Below, one piece after another: positions 35,671-48,315 of a stretch of DNA of 49,846 nt (position 1 is its first letter; each line of letters starts with the position of its first letter). Origin of the DNA: Pelargonium nanum (taxonomy: Eukaryota > Streptophyta > Magnoliopsida > Geraniales > Geraniaceae); NCBI GenBank assembly GCA_036897485.1, contig JAYMTF010000145.1, forward strand, positions 1 to 49,846. Reading direction: 5' to 3'. The notes under the pieces are model-generated. The model searched no databases. It was given only the letters and a program-made list of their open reading frames with translations, and was not told the origin of the DNA. The translations under genes were made by a program, and so were the position numbers.

Positions 35671-38600
35671 TTGATTGATTCTACTTCTGTTTCTATCTAT
35701 ATCTGAGGCAATTACTTCTATCTCTCTCTCTCTCTCAGCAATTTGAATTACTAGTACTGATTAGGTACTACTCTGTTGCCATCTTAATTAATTACAGTAA
35801 TTACTTATATTTATAACCAAAGTGCACTGCCTAGTTTTGCATTTTTCATTTCCTTGCTGCTATCTGCTATATCATATCTATCCTTTGTTCTGTTTTGACT
35901 TCTTAGTGTTTGGGAAAATTGGCCTTCCAATTTGTTCCCCATATATGGCTTTGAATGAGATGCTAATATGCTAACTATAACTCCTTAAGGTTTCCGGTAG
36001 CAAGAAGAACAAGTGGCATGCCACACTATTACTACTAGGCTTAGATATATGATGATTTCCTTGCAAACAAGGAAGACAGACAATAATTGCGATTTGCTTC
36101 AAATCGATAAACATATCAATTGAAATAGGGACTCCGTACTCCTCCTCCTCCTGCTGTTGTTGTTATTGTAGTTGTCTCATTTCAGGCTTAGAAGGGTTGT
36201 TTGGAGGCTTCATATTTGATTAGGATAGAAAAGAAACGGTTGCTACTAGGCTCCCAGAAAGATGAAATTTGTTTTGTTTAATGCTATTCAAGTATGGTAC
36301 CATGGAGCACTTAATCCTTCTCTGAAATGGAAGAAATTAAATGAACATAGTTTTTGGCTTTTTGCTATTCTATTCTTAAGACGTCACGGGGAGAAAAAGA
36401 AGAAGAAAAACACCGCCTCACCCTTCCTAACTTGATTTAATGTGAGGTCTTCATTACAACGCTTTGTGCTTGCTTACTTGCTTTATATTATGAGCATGCT
36501 AAATGCCTTTTGTTCTCCATTTAAGTCTAGAGATAGTTTGAGTTTAGCCTCAGCTGTAGGGGCTAGATTCAAGATGGGAATACATCTCCATTTCCTTGTG
36601 AACCTATTATTTTGATTTTATTTTTACGGCATTGTGAATTTTGTTGTACAACATTTTATTTTTGTTTACTGGTTTGTTAATTTTATTTTCAGTGATGGAT
36701 GACTGCTATGCTGCCTCAATCATAAATCTATGTGCCCTTGTCAGTTACATTTCTTTTCCTTTTCGTCATGTAAGATCCAACTCAACATAGCCTTCCTTCC
36801 ATCTATGTAAGATTCTGAAAATAAATTTGTAAATGATTACTGTATATTTAAGTGATGACACTCATGCCTTATTTTTACTTTGAGTGACACTATTTTTTTC
36901 TTCTGATATGCAAAATTTTCAGTTACGATTGCAAATTAGTCATACCTATAAAATATCAGGAACATATAGATATAGATCTTAGAAACTTTGAAAGAGCTAT
37001 TTGGGGTTGGAAAAATCTGGTGTAACAAGAGTAAGTTATAGCTGTAGTGTAATAGACCTCAAAGTTTGCATGGTAGCAAAGTAAATGCAATGATAATCCT
37101 TTTATGCATTAGTTTGTGTAGTTCATTTATCTTCTTTTTCTTTCCTTCATTTCCTCGCCAATAGGTTTCATGGGTTGAAATGAGAAACTAGTATTTCTTA
37201 GGATTCAAATTGTTAGAAGCTTGCTGGAAACCTTCCCTTTCTTTTTTCTGTTCACAGTCCTATAACTTCATCTGCAGTCCCAGTCCCATTTCATAGTCGT
37301 GCTCATCTAGGAATGGACTCACTATGGTAGTTGTAGTTCTCAGTGAAGCCAATTCCTTGGTTCATTGGCTGTAGTTGGATGCCGTTTCTTCCTAGCGAGG
37401 GTTCTGTTAATCTAATGCATATCCTCGGCCATTTCATCCGGAGAGTTTCTAGACTCAAGTAGTAAAGTCGATAGCCTATTGGATCACTACTTGAGGTTGT
37501 TGACTTTTATTTCTGAAATTCCTCAGACTCTTGAGCAATGGGTGTGTTGAGTTTGCATTGATTCATTATGGCTGGCTTCTTGCAGCTGTTTCTTTAGTTG
37601 ATTTGTTGGTGGTGAAATATTATTTTAGTATTGCAATTTGATATCTTTTACTCAGTTCTCTTGAAGTGGTTCTCCAGGTTAACTTTATAATGTTCAACCT
37701 TGTTTTGCTGGTCTTATCCTTAATTTTTTTACTCTGCTGTTTGTGTTTTCAACTCTTCTCAAAACGAAAGCATGTTGCGCACATCATCTGCATTTTGTCT
37801 TTACATACATTTCAAATTGTCTAACCTGCCTTGGCAAGAGTTGGTATGGCATGTACAGTCTATCGAGTCCATGCGAGTGATTGGCCTTGGCTGCACAATC
37901 TGAGTGCTAGTTATGGGTATCTGTAGACTATAATGCACGAACTATCACACTAATTTTGTTTGAACGATAGTTGTATCTCAAATGTCATTTATTTAAAGAG
38001 GTTACGTATGATTCAACAATAAAATATTTGTGGTAAGTTTGTTACAACACATGCATATGTGACGTGTGACGTAACTTCATTGTTTCTATTTTTATTTGAC
38101 ATTGCTGACACTAATAAGAGAGGCTCAAACTTAAGTCTGAGGGAATCAAATATTTTATGCCGCTTGTCTCAACAAGTGCCGGTGATTCTTGGTTGTACAT
38201 GAGAATGACGTGAGTGGTGTTAATGGTAGTGATGGAGGAGGCAACAAGTAACAAATGCCCATCCATGTCAATGAGCAATAGCCAATTGGTACAAAGATGA
38301 TGAAAAACGTGAGGGGCTAGCTGTTAAATGAATTGTGCTGTGCCTGTGGGTGCGGTGCGGTACGGTGAGGTGGGGTTCTAAATTAATAATAATGTTTAGC
38401 TGCTGCTCACCGATTGTCTTGTGTTCTGTCCTTTATTATCATTATCATTCATAATTTATAATTTGATTTTGTGTAAGAGGGAAAAAAATATCACATAGTA
38501 TCTTTTTCTATTTGAGACTTGACTCAAATTAAGAAGATAACACTTGATTAGCAATCACTTTTAAATGAGTTTGTTCGTACTTGTTTGAAATCAACCGCTT

Positions 38601-39426
38601 TTTATTACACAACGTCAAGATTCGAATAAATCATCAATTGTCTTTGATGAAGACTCGATAGAGTACCTCTTTAGAGCTTGAGATACTCGAAGTTCCACAA
38701 AATATCTATTTGAACTTCCATCGGCCATTTTAGTGTATCCTGAACAGAGAACGCCTCCGCCACTACAACTAGAAGCTCCCACCCCTCGTCCTCGCACAAA
38801 CCCGAAAAAGGTGCTAACCTCGTCGAGGTTGTTATAGAATGCTATGTTAGATTCAAACTTTGACAAATTATGACTGTTAATGCATTAGTTAATACTTTTT
38901 TTTTTGTTCATTTCTAAGAAAAATCAAAATACATTTCAATGCAAAAATAATTGTTATCTTTTAAAAAAAAAAATAGATAAATATTGTAAGATGGAAAAGT
39001 ACCTATTTCAATACAAAATGAGTATATAGTTTTCACATGTGTCTAGTGATATAGTAGTTGACTAATAACTTAAAGTAAACACTTTGAAGAATATTTTATC
39101 CGTACTTAAAATTTGAATTTGATGGGAGGTAAGCAACCAATGATTATGTTATGATTTACTTAGATGAGAGTGAATTAGCGTAGTATATTAATTGTACAGT
39201 ACGTCACCGTAGAGTAGAGTAGAGTAGAGGGCAGTAATATAACAGGACCATGACACGTGTCCTCTTTGAGGAGTAGAGGCTGGTTCTTGTTTGTTGTTCT
39301 GGTTGGTGACGGTGCGAGCTAGTGGGACAAACATGTATGTATTGTATTGTGAGTTATGTATTCATTTCCTGGTTTCGCTACTCTACGTTATAGTCTCTGC
39401 CCCTATTATTATTTTCACTAAATAAA
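35671..39426. other. Long spacer between FTRA and KTN80
   Basis: About 3.75 kb. The FTRA 3' UTR lies at the left and includes a (TC)n run near 35721-35736. From 36 to 38.3 kb the composition is moderately AT-rich, with no open frame that I can support. At 38615-38866 a minus-strand open frame of 83 codons stands out for higher GC (Gly/Ser-rich GVGASSCSGGG, then a charged C-terminus), but it has no ATG at its start and I recognise no family. It could be an exon remnant. The KTN80 promoter occupies the right end. Confidence 0.45.
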
Positions 39427-39435
39427 TATATATAA
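39427..39435 (+). promoter_or_regulatory. TATA box of KTN80
   Basis: TATATATAA at 39427-39435 within an AT-rich tract. It predicts transcription start around 39455-39470, hence a leader of about 355 nt before the KTN80 ATG. Position-based inference. Confidence 0.5.
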
Positions 39436-39702
39436 GGAATATATGAGTTTATATTTTATCCGGAGTTACATTTTCCGGCTGATTCTAAATTTGAACTTGT
39501 TGGAGACGAAGACACAGACAGAGACAGCGACAGTTGGTGTGTGTATTTTACCTCTTGTTAAGCAAGTAACTCAACTCAAGCAACCACAGGAGCGAACGAC
39601 CAACAGAGAGTTGTGGAGTCATCACTACAGTTATTGCACTCCCTTCCAAGAACACTGCGACCGAGACTCCTCACCTGCTGCTGCTCCTGCCTGAGATCCG
39701 CA

Positions 39703-39732
39703 ATGTTTCCGATCTTCTCCAGATTACGATGA
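39703..39732 (+). CDS. Upstream ORF 1 in the KTN80 leader (9 codons)
   Basis: The first ATG after the predicted transcription start: none occurs between about 39446 and 39702. It encodes MFPIFSRLR and then TGA. Its context has G at -3. The TGA at 39730-39732 overlaps the next ATG at 39729-39731 as ATGA. No known peptide family. Its interest is positional: it opens a chain of overlapping stop/start signals leading into KTN80. Confidence 0.5.
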   Translation: MFPIFSRLR

Positions 39733-39824
39733 ATCGATCTTCATCTGGTTTCGATTTCAATTTGAATTTCAGTTGCAGTTGTTGCTCTTCCTCTTTTGCC
39801 GCCGTTGCTAGGGTTTCGCCATGA
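39729..39824 (+). CDS. Upstream ORF 2 in the KTN80 leader (31 codons)
   Basis: The ATG has A at -3, a good plant context. The 31-residue product begins MNRSSSGFDFNLNF, has a Cys/Ser-rich middle (CSCCSSS) and ends AAVARVSP. Its TGA (39822-39824) overlaps the KTN80 ATG (39821-39823) as ATGA. A ribosome that translated uORF2 would terminate exactly on the main start codon. Whether the peptide is conserved cannot be judged here. Confidence 0.5.
   Translation: MNRSSSGFDFNLNFSCSCCSSSFAAVARVSP
39809..39816 (+). promoter_or_regulatory. Telo-box in the KTN80 leader
   Basis: TAGGGTTT (reverse of AAACCCTA) five bases before the KTN80 ATG and inside uORF2. Telo-boxes near the start are common in plant genes expressed in dividing cells, which suits a microtubule-severing subunit. 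Motif match only. Confidence 0.4.
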
Positions 39825-42800
39825 CGACCAAGCGCGCTTACAAACTCCGTATCCTCCTCCTCCTCCTCCTCATGCTTCTTCTTCCATTTTTGTTTTTGTT
39901 TTTGTTTTTAGTGTCGTGTATTTGAAATGACGATGCATCTGCTTGATCTGCTCATTACGACTGCAGATTCACTTCTTCAATTTCTTTTTGGCTTTAGATC
40001 TCATCTAGTTCTTTGATAACTTTTTCACATTGCTCGAGTGGAGTGAAGTCTGAGTCTCATCGGAGTCCTCCTGACTGCATTTTCGCTATTTAGTTATTTT
40101 GGTGATTTTTTGTTTGCCTTAACCTGATTTTTATTCAGAGGAGTTCGTGGCACATTCTTCCAGTGTCAACTGCCTCAAGATTGGAAGGAAATCGTCCAGG
40201 GTTCTTGTTACTGGAGGTGAAGATCACAAGGTCAATTTGTGGGCTATTGGTAAACCTAATGCCATCCTGGTTAGTTCTCACACTACTCCACATCACTCTT
40301 TCTTTCTTACACTTTCACATTACATGTGTATATGTGTAGTCAATTTGTGCATTGCTGTTACTTATTTTAATTAGCTGTGCTATTCATTTAAACCATAAAG
40401 CTTGTACACAAGTGGCCAAAACATTCATTGTACATTTTATCCCTCAGCTGCAGGTTGTCAAAATTTAGCCTCCCAAACCTCATTTCAGGGTTCAATTACA
40501 ATACTGTAGTTACCAAGTGTTCCGGCACATGTTTGATTTTCTTGAGTGACAGTTATTTTAATTGTACATTTTTATATGTTTGTCAACCATATGCTGTGTT
40601 ATTATCCATCTAATCTAAATGCCTGGACATTGCAGAGTTTATCTGGACATACAAGTGGCATCGATTCAGTGAGCTTTGATTCTTCAGAGGTTTTGGTTGC
40701 TGCTGGAGCAGCTAGTGGTACAATCAAGCTTTGGGATTTGGAAGAGGCAAAGAGTATGCTTACTGATTCCATTTTATGGTCTTTGTACAAACAAACATGA
40801 CAGTCTCAATATCACTATCATGCCATATTGACTATTCAGTATACTGCACAAGTGCATAGTGCACAGCATGCCTGTCAGATTGATGCTTGGAATATTTGTT
40901 TTGTAGTTGTTCGCACACTCACTGGTCACAGATCAAACTGTATTTCCGTGGACTTCCATCCATTTGGAGAGTTCTTTGCCTCTGGCTCTCTCGATACAAA
41001 TCTTAAAATTTGGGATATAAGGAAGAAGGGGTGTATCCATACATACAAGGGCCACACTCGAGGGGTCAATGCTATCAGATTTACTCCGGATGGCCGTTGG
41101 GTTGTGTCTGGTGGAGAGGACAACACCGTGAAGGTTAGAATTAATCTGATTTATGTTTTCAGAATAAATTTAACATTGTAGTCATTAGAAGTGAAAAAAT
41201 TACCTACTTAATAACCACAAAAATTCTACTCTGCTTACTGCTTTTAGAGATGTATTTGATGTTTTTGGAGTGCTCTGGTTGTACCTTACATGTCCAAAGG
41301 TTAAGGATACTGGAATTTTATGGCATATGGGACATTTACCATTGCAAGTGGAAGTGTAGGGAAGGTCTTTAACCAGTTAGTCCCAGTCTTTTTAAATCTT
41401 TTTCAAGACTGTGTTGTATATGCGCATCTGATAGCTCCTAAGACCTTGAATTATCCATGTTTCATTGTGGGATACATTTTTTCGGCAGTAGCTACTCAGA
41501 GATATGTTGTTTCTTCATGACATGGGGGGCTTCAAGTACTATTAGGGTTTTAATGTGCATACGTTTCCTTCATACGAGTTTTATATAACATGGCCAGATT
41601 GAAAAATATATGCATTACACTTCTGTATGACTGCATCTTATTAGTGATATTTTCTTTATTATGTGCTCTTTCAGCTGTGGGATCTTACTGCTGGAAAGTT
41701 GTTGCATGAGTTCAAAAGTCACGAGGGCCAGGTTCAGTGTATAGATTTTCATCCTCATGAGTTTCTGTTGGCAACAGGTTAGTTATAGTTATTTTGTTTG
41801 AATTGCTCGTTATAAACTCTTGCATCCATGTGATGCACTGATGCTATTTGGATAAAAGTTGCTTGATTTGCAAATGAAGTAAACAAAAGATGTTAATTAC
41901 TTAATCATATGAAAGGTTGCTTTTGCAATGTACATATTATATCTATGCTCCTTTCTGAAGAAGTGTATATGTTATTGTACAAGAGTCATGGTACCACCGT
42001 CTGTATCTTTTGTAGTGCACTACCTCACACTTAAGTTGGTTATTGAGAAAATGTGTTATGACTAGGATTCTCCAAATAGGGAATATCATATAGGGAATGT
42101 AATCATGCACAGAAAAATTTGGAACTGACCATCTAGTGACGTGTATATTCAGTATCTACCAGCAAAGCTAATAGAGCGAAGTTGGCCTGTCTCTTAATTT
42201 GAAATTCTTAAATTTATGAATGTTGTCACACACACTGGGGCTGATTGTTTTCGCCTTTCAGTTTTGTGACCTGAGATGATTTGTCTTGTAAAATTGAATT
42301 TTAGCTTTGTCTCGAATTATTTTCTCTGTTGCGCAGGTTCTGCTGATAGAACAGTTAAATTTTGGGACTTGGAAACATTTGAGCTAATAGGTTCGGCTGG
42401 ACCTGAGGTATGTCTTATGTTGTCTGTTCTACTTGTCTTAGTTAATAGTGTTGGAAATTTCAAATAGGTAAATGCAATGTTTTCTATGACTCATTTTTCT
42501 CGTTTTAACTGCACTCAAGACCACTGGAGTGCGTTGTTTGACCTTCAATCCAGATGGGAGGAATGTACTTTGTGGGTTGCATGAAACTTTGAAGGTAATT
42601 TTGCTTTTTAGTCCATATAATTGGACCAATATTCATGTGAACATGGTGCTTTTAGTTTATTATCGTTGCTTATATTTTGAATAACTATAGGTCTTTTCAT
42701 GGGAGCCAATAAGATGCCACGATTCTGTGGATGTGGGATGGTCTAGGTTGTCGGATCTTAATGTTCATGAAGGAAAGCTTCTTGGATGCTCGTATAATCA

Positions 42801-44430
42801 AAGTTGTGTTGGAGTATGGGTTGTAGACATCTCGGTAATACTTAATTGTTTCTTTTACCTTTCATTAATTTGGTTTTCTTTGCTTGGGTCCTGGTGCTGG
42901 TTGTGTTGCATCAAATTGCTTCTAGTTTATTAGTTTCAACTTTTTGCAGCGTATAGAGCCTTATTCTATTGGAAATGTTGCCAAGTCAAATGGACTTTCA
43001 GAAAGTAAAAATACTTCAACTGGGAATATATCGGTACTCAATGAGAACAGTGGAAAGGCTAGTTTGGGCAGGCTATCTGTTTCACAAAATTCAGATCCGT
43101 TGGTGAGGGAAACAAAATCCCTAGGGCGGCTGTCAGTTTCCCAAAATTCTGATCCTGCTAAAGAGTCAAAGCTTCTGGCCTGTATGTTTATCATAATTTT
43201 TTGCAGTGTTACTGTTATCTTTTGCTCTTCTTCTTTCTTTCTTCCCCCCCCCTTCCTTTTTAACTTGTAATTTTTCCTTCAAACTTTACATCACGTGATT
43301 ATAATTTCTGGTTACACTTCATATTGGTTAAAGCCACTGGAAATGTCCCTGGTACTCCTCAAAGGGTCAACATGAGCACCGGCTCAAAGATAACTCTGGA
43401 AAATTCATCAGTAGTTCCGAGTGCAACTGCCCAAAGGAGGAATCATGTAAAGGTCCATTCAACAGGCAATGCTCCTGTCTTCAACAGATCAGATGTCTAT
43501 CCTGTAATTGTCCCTAGAACAAATATCAGGTTGGAGCAGGCAGCTGAGTCAAGAAAAGAAGTTGGTCTTGCTGGAAGAACTATGCCATTTTCGTTGCAGT
43601 CGAAGATAACTGATATGCGAAAGTTCCCAAATAACAGAGATGAAATGGATAGACCAAGTGTCTCTGCTCTATCTGAAATGACAAGTCATAAGGCTACTGA
43701 ATTGAGTGGTGTTGGGGATAGGAATGTTTATCCAGCAGTTAAGAGCTCAACTCAAGGACCATTAGCTAATGAAAAGAACATGAAGGATAATATGATTATT
43801 GGACCTTCAAAGCATGAAGTAAATTCGATGACTGAACCACCCGCTAGCTACCAGCACGAAAGCTGTATGTACCTTGCACCTTGTTTTATTGAATGTGTGT
43901 TTTCCATCTTTGGATGCATTATTGTTGCTTAAAACTTGGATAAATATCATCTATGCTGACTGGTGGAACAACAGCTGGAAACGGCTGCTAATACCCCATA
44001 GGCTGAGGAGCAGAGATCCTTTTGTTCTATGTTCTTGACATATCACTATACCTGATAGCTACTAGGAGGTTTTTGTATTTCAGTGGGAACATTGTCTAGG
44101 CCCCAGTTTTTAAGTGTTTAACACCTAGAAAAGGAAAAGAGGAAAGAGTGTTTTGATGAGAAAGATAAGTCAATAGGAAAACAGAAAACATCCTTTTATT
44201 TAGAATATATCATGTCGTATGTTGCAATGGGTGCCATGTGCATATATGTATGTGTGTGCAAGGAGTCTCAACGAAAGAGTTAATGGTTGAGACTCAACCA
44301 CCACTAAAGTCACTTGGACTCGGCAGGGCGCATTGTACATGTATGATTGATAATGAGAATGTCATCCTCTCATTGGCTTGGTCACTCTAAACCTTTAATT
44401 CACTGGATGAGACTCCTTTCTCTCTCTCTC

Positions 44431-44477
<47 letters not shown>

Positions 44478-47120
44478 GATACTCAAGGAGTTGATGAACA
44501 GTATCACATGGCAATATTTGAAATGTGTAGTGTAGCATTTTTAAATGTTTATGGCTGGAAGTGTGAGGTGAGGGTGATATGCATGCAGGTGGTAGTACTC
44601 ATGCCTCACAAAAAGGAATGCTATAATGACATGTACTTGGGTTTATTAGGTTAAGGCATTTGGGTTTACTAAGTGTTATCAGTCTTGATTCTAGAATGCT
44701 ACTATTATGGATGCTATAAAATATGGAAATCTCATATTAATAGTGTAGAAACTACCACAATGTTATTATGTATGGGCCTGTCTACATGTGCTTGTCATGT
44801 CTTTTCTAAATACATATTAATTAATAAGTGATAAATCAGAAGTCCTACACCCCCAAAATGCTTCTAAACCATGATGCGTGATGAAACAGAAATTTTAACT
44901 TCTTGCACATACGACAGGAACTGGAAAACATAAATGATCGGACACCCCCCCCCCCCCATTTTTCCTCTCCCTATATTTTATCTTAGTACTTCTTGTTTTA
45001 GATATTTGCTTTGATGACTTTCATGGGCATGAGCTGATATAGTCTTGAAGTGTTGAATTGGTATCTTTCTTTTACTTGAGATTGAATGTTACAATCTTCA
45101 TGCTTAATCTTTAAAGACACTTTTTATTTTCTTTCTCAGACGAGAGTCGTGGGAATAAAGCAAATAGAGAGGCAATTTCCATCGAAGGTCAGAAAGGAGG
45201 TATGGTGATATTTATTTATGGGTTGGTGTTTGTAAGCAGTTTAGTGAACTTTCAACTCATTTACTGGATAAACTATTCAGGAAGAATGCGTTCACTTGTC
45301 GTAAATTGGGAGAAAAAAGAAAGATCTCCTAATTCTGAGGGTCCTGCTACTCTTTCCCCACCTACTGTTAACTTGCTCTCTTTCAATGCGGTATGTCCTC
45401 ATTCTATTTTACCCTTTGCATTTGTCTATCTTTCATAGAACATTAGAGTCTACCTGAGAAAATGGAACTAAGTTACTAACAGTTGGTGTGGGGAGCATGA
45501 TCATATTGATTACTACATTCCACTAACTTGATTATTGGTGAATTGGGATTTCAATTATTTACAAAATCATCCTTAATGTTTGCAAAAGTTAACATGGTTG
45601 TAAGAGTATTATCTTTGGGAATGCCATTGAACAAGACATTAACAAGGTTTAGGCACCTAATATTTGTTTCAACTGATTTAAACATTAGCCATCATGATTG
45701 CTCATTTCTCAGATCTTTTTGGGTGTCATTTCCTTTATCTGAATTAGGTTAGTTGGAGGTAGATCTCCTGTGCAAGAGAAATAGAAATACTTTTGATTGA
45801 TGTACTTTCATATATTCATCTAAAGTCTGAGCAACATACTTTATCACCCGTGTCCTTAAGTAGTAGGTATGTGTTTATTTTTGCCTTGAATTTTCCTCTC
45901 TATAGATAATAATCTGTGCAGTTTCTCCAAACTTTTGTAGCAACAGCATAGAGGACACCCTTCATATGCTGGAAAAGAAATGGTATCTGCAAGTGATGAG
46001 GATGCTATTGCAGATGTAATGGAGCAGCATGATCAATTTATCAGCTCTATGCAGTCTCGTTTAACCAAGTTAGAGGTAATCTCAAATGAACTGGGTCTTT
46101 TATTCAATTAACTTGTTCATTTGTCAATCGTATCATATATTTCAAGAAGAATGTTAAATTTTCATTTATAGTTTCATTTGATCTTGACATCTGTACCTGA
46201 TTGCTGGACATTGTTTTCCAGGTAGTTTATAGATACTGGGAAAGGAATGATGTCAAGGGGGCGGTTGGCGCAATGGAAAAAATGGCTGATCATGCTGTAT
46301 GTAACTTGTCCTAGATTGCTATACCACTATCTTTCTATCCGTCGATATTTTCGGACGTGAACATTCAACTTTTTTAGATCTAAATTTGAAGAGCTAACAA
46401 CTTAAGACAATTGGTGAATAATACAGGTAATTGCTGATGTAATGAGCATTGTAACAGAGAAAATTGACATTGTCACGCTGGATATCTGCACTTGTCTTTT
46501 GCCACTCCTCACGTCCCTTCTTGAAAGCAACATGGATAGGTACGGCTGTTGTGTTATTTTGATTCGGTGGAATTCTTTACTATAGCAAGAACTATTTGCT
46601 AAGCAGAAAATACTACTTTTTATGATACTTGATAGCAACAACAGTATTTTTAAATAATCATCCCCTATTCCTATCACCTCCAGGCAATTAGGGGTCACTC
46701 TGGAAATGCTGCTTAAGCTGGTCAGAATATTCGGCTCAGTTATTTATTCAACAGTATCGGCATCATCATCTGTTGGTGTAGATATTGAGGCAGAGCAAAG
46801 GTTTATTTAGCTTCATCTAACTTGCAACTTACTCTGTGTATTGTGAGTTATTGGTCTGAAATGACACTATCAAACTGGCTAACGTAGGTTGGAGCGTTGC
46901 AATCTCTGCTTCGTGGAGCTGGAAAAAGTCAAACGGTGCCTGCCTGCTCTCATGAGGTACTTATTTAGATAGTTCGGTTTAGTCAAGCACCTTTTGTTTC
47001 TCTTCATTTCAAGTTGCAATAAAGATGCTATATTCCTTTTCCCTTTTGTCCTGCAGAAGAGGTGGATCGGCTGCAAAGTCTGCCCAGGAATTGAATCTGG
47101 CTCTTCAAGAGGTTTCATAA
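39821..47120 (+). CDS. KTN80: Katanin p80 WD40-repeat subunit B1 homologue
   Basis: Regulatory subunit that brings the p60 katanin AAA ATPase to microtubule nucleation and crossover sites for severing. Eighteen coding exons: 39821-39848, 40139-40269, 40636-40753, 40907-41133, 41675-41777, 42337-42407, 42520-42594, 42691-42834, 42950-43181, 43334-43864, 45140-45199, 45281-45390, 45941-46075, 46222-46296, 46427-46539, 46684-46800, 46888-46956, 47057-47120 (TAA). They sum to 2403 nt, 800 residues, near the plant norm. The N-terminal half (about 10-310) is a WD40 propeller with [46 protein letters not shown] and [12 protein letters not shown]. The middle is a Ser-rich, disordered linker with two copies of [12 protein letters not shown]. 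The last 190 residues are the conserved con80 domain ([16 protein letters not shown] to [10 protein letters not shown]), which binds p60. Acceptors at 42519 and 43333 are pyrimidine-poor but keep the frame. Confidence 0.94.
44419..44477. repeat. Compound (TC)n-(TA)n-(CA)n-(TA)n microsatellite in KTN80 intron
   Basis: A run of TC units passes into TATATATA, then into about 15 CA units, then TA units, in the long KTN80 intron before exon 45140-45199. Likely highly polymorphic. Confidence 0.9.
44945..44957. repeat. Poly-C tract in KTN80 intron
   Basis: Thirteen consecutive C residues in intronic sequence. Such homopolymers are prone to length errors in sequencing; a shorter run of C lies near 43244. 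Confidence 0.8.
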
Positions 47121-47667
47121 CACCAGTTAACTTATCGAGTGGAAGTGCCAGTATTTCTTACTTCCAAGGATCAATTTGTTTGTTGCTACGAGAAGGTGAT
47201 GGGATACATTTTGCTCGAAGCCTTACGCTCCTTCTCGTGGTGTACTGACCTGAACCTAGCTTCATTGTATGTGTACATTACTTTAACTTGCTGCACAGTT
47301 TTGGCAACTATGAATCAGTAGCTGACTGGTGGAGAAGAGTCTATCTAACCCCATATCAAACTGTAGCTTGACTAATCTGAGTGAGCAGTGAAAATGTGAT
47401 GATTTAAATTAACTATCAGTGTATGGGACACATTTTTTTCTTCTTTTGATGAATATATTGTAATTTTGTCCTTTCTTTTCAAAACTTGTGTTAGCAGCAG
47501 CATACTGGTTTGGAACTTTGGGACATTTATGAATATTTCCATAGAATGAAGTAGGTTATGTTGGTATAACTAGAGTTATCAATTTGTGACATATGTGATC
47601 GATTTGAAATGTTTTAGGTCCAATACGCTTAATAATTGTCTCGTGTTTGTTTTGGACCTATAATTCA
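47121..47667. other. KTN80 3' region
   Basis: AT-rich sequence after the KTN80 stop that must contain its 3' UTR. No other structure is seen before the LINE fragment. Confidence 0.5.
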
Positions 47668-48239
47668 GCAGAAGCAGCTTGACAATTAAAAGCATTCTTA
47701 GCCAAAGGAATTTCATTAATTGTAATCATCCATCCTCCTCCTCCTTTTCCAGATTTAAAAGATCCATCCGACTGGATAACAAGACCAGTATCCAAGGCCG
47801 GTAACAGCACTTGAGGGGAGGACGAGGTTGCAGGAGATCGAGAGTCATTAATCAACACTTGTGCTTGATTCCAGCTACTCATATTTTCCACTGCTTCTTT
47901 AAGGATAGCCTCAATAGAAAGAGAAGCTTTTCTGAAAATAAAATTACATCTACTCTTCCATAGACTCCATAGGATAGCAATGACCAAATTAATTAGAATT
48001 CCATCCTTGTGATCTATACTCCATTTCCATAGACGTTCCCACCATTGCTGGAAACTCTCATTAAATCCAGTAGTAATAGTTAGAGAAGAGGCAAACCAGA
48101 CCCTCCTATTGAAATCACAACTTAAAAACAAGTGCTCCAAAGTTTCAGAAACAGATTATGACAGGTAAGAAGAGCTCCAGTGCCACATTTCCATATGAAG
48201 AGTTGTATTTTTTCTGGTAGCTTTAGACTCCATATTTTG
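47668..48239 (-). mobile_element. LINE-type retrotransposon fragment (zf-RVT to RNase H), broken
   Basis: On the minus strand the first part reads KIWSLKLPEKIQLFIWKC, the start of the reverse-transcriptase zinc-binding domain. After CHNLF the frame shifts and a stop intervenes. It resumes as SETLEHLFLSCDFNRRVWF, the usual end of that domain. A linker with LVIAILWSLWKSRCNFIF follows, then the RNase H start (QSDGSFKSGKGGGGW). It stops at AASAEL, just after the second acidic site, so the rest of RNase H is missing. The middle of the zinc-binding domain is also deleted. This is a dead fragment of a plant non-LTR element. Confidence 0.8.
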
Positions 48240-48315
48240 CTTCATTTAAACGATGAAGGATTCATTATCCAAGAAGAGTAATATGTTTAAATTCAATCAT
48301 TTGAACAAAATATAT

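Noticed and set aside
39443..39694. 83-codon open frame with an ATG upstream of KTN80
   Set aside because: Its ATG lies within about 10 bp of the TATA box, so it is probably upstream of transcription start. The translation shows no domain.
45202..45438. 78-codon open frame in the KTN80 region
   Set aside because: It is read-through of KTN80 exon 45281-45390 into flanking introns; the spliced model explains it.
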